The notes under the pieces were generated by a model. The model made no database searches. It saw only the letters and a program-made list of their open reading frames with translations, and was not told the DNA's origin. Both the position numbers and the translations under genes were made by a program. From the NCBI GenBank assembly GCA_900545745.1, contig URAD01000010.1, positions 1 through 55,745 of the forward strand: a stretch of 55,745 bases of DNA, written 5' to 3'. Each line of letters begins with the position of its first letter. Position 1 is the first letter of the stretch. Shown one piece after another: positions 52,038 through 55,745 of the stretch. Source of the stretch: an uncultured Collinsella sp. (GTDB lineage: Bacteria; Actinomycetota; Coriobacteriia; Coriobacteriales; Coriobacteriaceae).

Positions 52038-52463
52038 ATGGGTTCGGCACAAAGGAGAGCAAACATCTTCCCCATCGAAAGCGCCCATTTAGACGAGGTC
52101 AGGGTCGAATGCTCGAGCGAGGAGCGGGAACGGCGAGCCAAGGCGGCCCAGGCCGAGAGCGTGGTCAAGAGGATGGAGGCGGAGAACGACCTTCGGTCCG
52201 AACTCGGAAAGGCCGCGCTCAAGTGCGTCAAGTGGCAGCTGGTCGCATGCAACACCCTCGTCGTCGCGTACACCGCCCGTCTCATGTGGCTGCAGCGCGA
52301 AATCCCTACCGAGGTGATAATTTCCTGGATGGGCGCGACGACCGCCGAGATCATCGGAATACTCTGGGTGATAGCGAGGAGCCTGTTTCCGTTCCAGGAC
52401 GAACACAGGTCCGCAGACCTGGGAAAGAGTGGCGGCGGCCGAATCGGCCACCCCAGGAGATAA
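52038..52463 (+). CDS. Two-transmembrane protein of unknown function
   Basis: From the ATG at 52038 this gives 141 residues (a TTG 23 codons earlier is possible). A charged, probably coiled-coil N-terminal half (SSEERERRAKAAQAESVVKR) is followed by two hydrophobic segments: KWQLVACNTLVVAYTARLMW and VIISWMGATTAEIIGILWVI, ending at ARSLFPF. Small proteins ending in a PxxVIxxWxxxxxxEIIGIxxxxxxxLFP pattern are frequent beside ImmA/IrrE genes in gut bacteria; this is recalled, not searched. It follows the ImmA remnant and probably belongs to the same decayed module. Confidence 0.5.
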   Translation: MGSAQRRANIFPIESAHLDEVRVECSSEERERRAKAAQAESVVKRMEAENDLRSELGKAALKCVKWQLVACNTLVVAYTARLMWLQREIPTEVIISWMGATTAEIIGILWVIARSLFPFQDEHRSADLGKSGGGRIGHPRR

Positions 52464-52491
52464 GGGTCGCCCCAATGGCGGTTCTTTCTTT

Positions 52492-52598
52492 ACGGAGGGG
52501 GCCGGGGGATTCGAACCCCCGGGCCTAGGACACACCTCGCACGTCACGTCAATCCGTTCGTTGGGCGCAGCCCCCGCCTAGGACCCTTGCAGCCCCTC
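52492..52598 (-). other. tRNA-like sequence, possible integration scar
   Basis: On the minus strand the 3' part contains a T-arm-like GGGGG-TTCGAAT-CCCCC (52503-52519), and the ends pair as GGAGGGG (52592-52598) with CCCCTCC plus a G (52492-52499), as in a serine-type acceptor. The T-stem is extended by extra bases, there is no CCA, and no convincing D- or anticodon arm can be drawn. GCCTAGGAC occurs twice inside it. I read it as a decayed tRNA 3' end or attachment site, not a working tRNA. Confidence 0.35.
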
Positions 52599-52730
52599 CA
52601 ACAAACAAGACAACTTTCATAATAACCCCCTTGAAGTCAATGGACCCGAAATGAGCAACGACTAGGAAGCAGAGCGCCGCGAGGACAATAACCTGAACCT
52701 CAACAGCGACAGAAAGCGTGATGTACGTAG

Positions 52731-55316
52731 ATGTCCTCTTCGATGTTAACACAGCGGAACGGAGCGTCTGACGAACTCATAGCGACACATCTAAGAATGC
52801 CAGAAATCACGGAACTCCTCTCTGCATTTATAGCGAGACATGAAGTGAATAAGTACAATGAGCAGTGTCCAACAAACGAAAGGCAAACAATGCGAGTCGA
52901 AACAACCGGAGTATGCAGAGGAAACTGGAAAATCTACCAGCAACTTAAAATAGAAGGCATCCATGAAGGCTCCAGCATAAAAGCTCAAGCGGCAACGGAT
53001 GACGACCGCCGCTTACCTTTGTCTCTTCTAAAATTCAAGGACAATAACGGCGAATCGAACTCATACGTTCTTGTAATCCCCGACCCCGATACCCGAGCCA
53101 TTAAAATTGAGTTTAACGAAATCGGCAAAGACGGTTGCAACCTGAGCAGCGACTCCCTTTCGCTCAATTGCAAGAACATCAAATGGGAGTCGCGTCTTAA
53201 CTACAAAATTAAACCTGACATGTGCAGCAAACTCCGAAATTACGATGACGTTTCAGAGTTTGAGATGGCGACGATTGATTTTTGGCAGTGCATCGAAGAT
53301 TCAAACGAGTATATCCTGAGGTGCACGGTTAGAACACCGTACCGCAATGACTCGCAAATCAAACTTCGCTGCCTCGACCGGTTCCTCAATGAGGTTGGGC
53401 TGAGCATAGTCAATTTCGGTTCAAATGTAACGAGCGTTGGATTTACATCCGAGAAAAAGCAACTTGAAACGCAGCTCTCGATCCGCATGCCAAAGGCGTT
53501 TGATCGTTACTATTTTATTATTGACGATCAAAATCACCCATCATTCAGTGCATTTGACTGCTTAACGCCTGATAAATTAGGCTTGCTTCTTGAGGAGACC
53601 AACTTCCTCTTTACCCATGCGCAGTTTGACCCTAAATACCCCGAATGGTTTACAGAGCATAAGGCAACCATTGGCGCACTGGAGAAGCAGAGAAAAATCG
53701 TCTTCAATAGCGCTCCGAAATTCAGCATCATTGTCCCTCTTTACAACACGCCCATTTCGTTTTTTAACGATATGGTCGAATCCGTAAAAAACCAGTCTTA
53801 TGCAAACTGGGAGCTCCTCCTAGTTAATGCAAGCCCTGACAATCAGGAACTAAAGGCTCGCGTTGAGCAGGAAACAGCCCGCGACAACAGAATTAAGTCA
53901 ATTAATCTTACCGAAAATAAGGGTATTTCCGAAAACACAAACGCAGGCGTTGCCGTAGCTTCGGGCGATTTCGTTAGCTTCTTTGACCATGACGACATTC
54001 TTGAACCGGACTTGTTGTTCTCATATGCCGAGGCAATTGAAAACAATAATGACGTCGATCTTCTTTATTGTGATGAAGATAAACTCATGCCCGATGGAAA
54101 GTTAGCGCAGCCGTTCTTTAAGCCGGATTTCAATATCGATCTGCTCAGAAACAATAACTATATCTGCCACATGCTTACCATCCGTAAGTCCCTGCTAGAC
54201 ACTCTAGAGCCGAACACAAAAGAGTTCGATGGAGCACAGGATCATAATCTGACTCTCCGCGCCGTGGAAAAGGCAAGGAAAGTTCATCATGTTGCGAAGG
54301 TTCTATACCACTGGCGCCTAAGCGAGACCTCCACCGCAGCAAATGCCGATAGCAAGCCGTATGCCACTATCGCAGGTATCAAAGCGGTCCAGAGTCATTT
54401 GGACAGGCTTGGGCTCAATGCGAAGGTCGAACAAGCGCGTCGTCCCTTTACATATAAAGTAACCTACGCTGTGCCAGACTCCCACCCACTCGTGTCAATT
54501 ATCATCCCGACTAAAGACCACGCCGACATTCTGAACAACTGCATTACATCAATTGTTGAGAAATCAACGTACGACAATTACGAGCTCGTCATAATCGAAA
54601 ACAACAGCACAGAAAAGGTGACGTTCGATTATTACGATAAGTTGCAAGCAAAATATCCTGACATCGTTCGTCTTGTAACTTGGGAACACGAATTCAATTT
54701 CTCCAAGCTCATGAACTTTGGCGTTGCTCACGCCAAGGGCGACTATCTCTTGCTATTGAATAACGATACTGAGGTAATTACGCCCAATTGGATAGAAACC
54801 ATGCTTGGCATCTGCGCACGTGAGGATGTTGGCGCAGTCGGTGCAAAACTCTACTATCCCGACAACACCATTCAGCACGCGGGCCTATGCGTCACTGGCG
54901 GCGTAGCGGGACATCTTTGCCAGAGCATGCCAAGGAATAATTGGGGCTACTTTGCACTCAACGATGCGCAACAAGACTTCAGCGCTGTCACTGCAGCTTG
55001 CATAATGACCAAGCGTAGCGAATATGAGAAAGTCGGAGGTTTCACCGAAGAGCTTCAAGTTGCATTTAATGACGTTGACTTTTGTTTAAAGCTACGCGAG
55101 ATCAACGACCTGATCGTATACACACCCGAAGTCGAGCTCTATCACTACGAGTCGATTTCTAGAGGCGTTGAAAACAATACGGAGAAGCAGATTCGCTTCC
55201 ACAAAGAGGTCGCATACATGAATTATCGCTGGGCTAAGCATTACGTCGAAGGCGATCCCTATATGAATCCAAACTTTACCGTTGGGGAACCTGCGAATCG
55301 TTATTATCATTTATAA
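52731..55316 (+). CDS. Tandem-domain GT2 glycosyltransferase
   Basis: An 861-residue cytoplasmic enzyme, probably building a rhamnose-containing or similar surface polymer. About 320 residues of beta-rich N-terminal sequence precede two GT-A domains. The first starts FSIIVPLYNTPISFFNDMV (near residue 327) with FFDHDDIL as its DxD region and ends at VLYHWRLSETSTA. The second starts VSIIIPTKDHADILNNCI (near 585), with LLNNDTEV and a later NDVDFCLKLRE. It is AT-rich compared with the rml genes. The start is uncertain: the first ATG has no ribosome-binding site, and an ATG at 52890 with GAAAGG upstream would drop 53 residues. The gene starts right after the tRNA-like scar, so its 5' end may have been altered. 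Confidence 0.88.
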   Translation: MSSSMLTQRNGASDELIATHLRMPEITELLSAFIARHEVNKYNEQCPTNERQTMRVETTGVCRGNWKIYQQLKIEGIHEGSSIKAQAATDDDRRLPLSLLKFKDNNGESNSYVLVIPDPDTRAIKIEFNEIGKDGCNLSSDSLSLNCKNIKWESRLNYKIKPDMCSKLRNYDDVSEFEMATIDFWQCIEDSNEYILRCTVRTPYRNDSQIKLRCLDRFLNEVGLSIVNFGSNVTSVGFTSEKKQLETQLSIRMPKAFDRYYFIIDDQNHPSFSAFDCLTPDKLGLLLEETNFLFTHAQFDPKYPEWFTEHKATIGALEKQRKIVFNSAPKFSIIVPLYNTPISFFNDMVESVKNQSYANWELLLVNASPDNQELKARVEQETARDNRIKSINLTENKGISENTNAGVAVASGDFVSFFDHDDILEPDLLFSYAEAIENNNDVDLLYCDEDKLMPDGKLAQPFFKPDFNIDLLRNNNYICHMLTIRKSLLDTLEPNTKEFDGAQDHNLTLRAVEKARKVHHVAKVLYHWRLSETSTAANADSKPYATIAGIKAVQSHLDRLGLNAKVEQARRPFTYKVTYAVPDSHPLVSIIIPTKDHADILNNCITSIVEKSTYDNYELVIIENNSTEKVTFDYYDKLQAKYPDIVRLVTWEHEFNFSKLMNFGVAHAKGDYLLLLNNDTEVITPNWIETMLGICAREDVGAVGAKLYYPDNTIQHAGLCVTGGVAGHLCQSMPRNNWGYFALNDAQQDFSAVTAACIMTKRSEYEKVGGFTEELQVAFNDVDFCLKLREINDLIVYTPEVELYHYESISRGVENNTEKQIRFHKEVAYMNYRWAKHYVEGDPYMNPNFTVGEPANRYYHL

Positions 55317-55373
55317 GAAGTTGACGTTTCTTCTCTTATTCAATCACGGCAAATTAGCGTGTGTCTAAGCTAG

Positions 55374-55409
55374 ATAGGGGAATCGAGGATTAACCCTCGA
55401 TTCCCCTAT
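55374..55409. terminator. Hairpin after the tandem glycosyltransferase
   Basis: A perfect 15-bp inverted repeat (55374-55388 with 55395-55409) with a six-base loop lies 57 bases past the glycosyltransferase stop and 40 bases before the convergent hydrolase fragment. U-tracts are poor on both strands. Confidence 0.6.
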
Positions 55410-55448
55410 TGTGATAAGTTGTCCTCTACTCGACAGTCAGAGAGCATC

Positions 55449-55745
55449 TTATTCTAATGGCGTATTTAAAACCCAGCCCCACAGAGGCGTAGCGGTAGTG
55501 TGGTAGTAGTTCAGCCACCAGGCTAGTGACGTCGTCCTAATGTAGCCGATGTTATCCATTACCATACCGTTACCGACGTAAATAGCAATGTGTCCCCAGC
55601 GAGCCCCCGCATTAGTATGCGTATGAGTAGGGACCGCAACTATCATTCCAACCTTAAGCTGCGATATATCTCGACTATGACACCAATTCCAAAGGCTCTG
55701 TTAGACCAGGATTGACATGCCGACCTGCCGGCTAACTCGCCGTCT
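55449..55745 (-). pseudogene. CHAP/NlpC-like cell-wall hydrolase, C-terminal fragment at window edge
   Basis: The minus-strand frame reads LKVGMIVAVPTHTHTNAGA, then WGHIAIYVGNGMVMDNIGY and WGWVLNTPLE, resembling the C-terminal half of CHAP/NlpC-P60 peptidases (a GHIxIYVGxGxVxxN core with the catalytic His). Upstream in the same frame LWNWCHSRDIS continues, but a TAA at 55701-55703 interrupts it, so the gene looks broken, unless a frameshift near 55690-55710 is a sequence error. The catalytic Cys half would lie beyond the window. Confidence 0.6.

Noticed and set aside
52492..52598. Working tRNA-Ser or tmRNA gene
   Set aside because: T-arm and end pairing are suggestive, but anticodon and D-arms cannot be formed, the T-stem is over-long, CCA is absent and the length fits neither RNA.
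52549..52752. A 67-codon minus-strand ORF with two hydrophobic stretches
   Set aside because: It needs a GTG start without a ribosome-binding site, overlaps the tRNA-like sequence and the glycosyltransferase start, and has no recognisable family. It may be a gene fragment, but I cannot support it.
1..55745. CRISPR arrays, insertion sequences with transposase, or prophage structural genes
   Set aside because: No regularly spaced repeats, no transposase or integrase motifs and no phage structural genes were seen on either strand.

Overview
The window is a 55.7 kb piece of a high-GC actinobacterial chromosome. Gene content and order (rpsP-khpA-rimM-trmD, rplU-rpmA-obg-nadD-yqeK-rsfS, mreBCD-mrdA-rodA, many GTG and TTG starts behind good Shine-Dalgarno sites) point to Coriobacteriia. 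A gut Collinsella-like organism is my best guess; this rests on recognition of protein style, not on a marker-gene search.

Positions 1-31140 are conserved housekeeping genes, almost all on the minus strand: ppdK with the gene for its regulatory kinase/phosphorylase; glyQS; a ribosome and tRNA-maturation operon (rpsP, khpA, rimM, trmD, lepB); dinB on the plus strand; an rplU-rpmA unit closed by a terminator, followed by obgE, nadD, yqeK and rsfS; two linked radical-SAM family genes; a DUF697-like gene; the rod-shape operon (rodA, mrdA, mreD, mreC, mreB) with an upstream TPR gene; a cyclophilin; a zinc-ribbon membrane protein; a P-type ATPase; and tRNA-Arg(CCG).

Positions 31141-39855 form one plus-strand aromatic amino acid operon: DAHP synthase, tyrA, aroB, aroA, aroC, pheA, an aroE-aroK fusion and aroQ. 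It covers all seven shikimate steps plus the branch enzymes to Phe and Tyr. A promoter-like site, a tiny ORF with aromatic codons and an intrinsic-terminator hairpin precede the first gene and suggest transcription attenuation. A long perfect hairpin resembling a REP element lies before aroQ, and a 19-bp bidirectional terminator ends the operon.

Positions 39854-55745 are an accessory cell-surface polysaccharide region: a frameshifted acyltransferase, tRNA-Arg(UCU), a Wzt/Wzm-type ABC exporter, two membrane-tailed GT2 glycosyltransferases (the second broken by two in-frame amber codons), a YfhO-type membrane protein, the dTDP-L-rhamnose genes (rmlA, rmlB and an rmlC-rmlD fusion), and a large tandem-domain glycosyltransferase. 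Together these look like machinery for making, exporting and decorating a rhamnose-containing wall polymer. A putative GNAT toxin-antitoxin pair sits inside the rml operon. Between rmlA and the tandem glycosyltransferase lie apparent remnants of an integrated element: an ImmA/IrrE-like fragment, a two-TM protein, an operator-like palindrome and a tRNA-like 3' end. The right edge holds the decayed C-terminus of a CHAP/NlpC-like cell-wall hydrolase.

No CRISPR array, rRNA, complete transposase or prophage was seen. The most unusual items are the aro leader, the GNAT pair inside the rml operon, the double-amber glycosyltransferase and the decayed ImmA-type locus.
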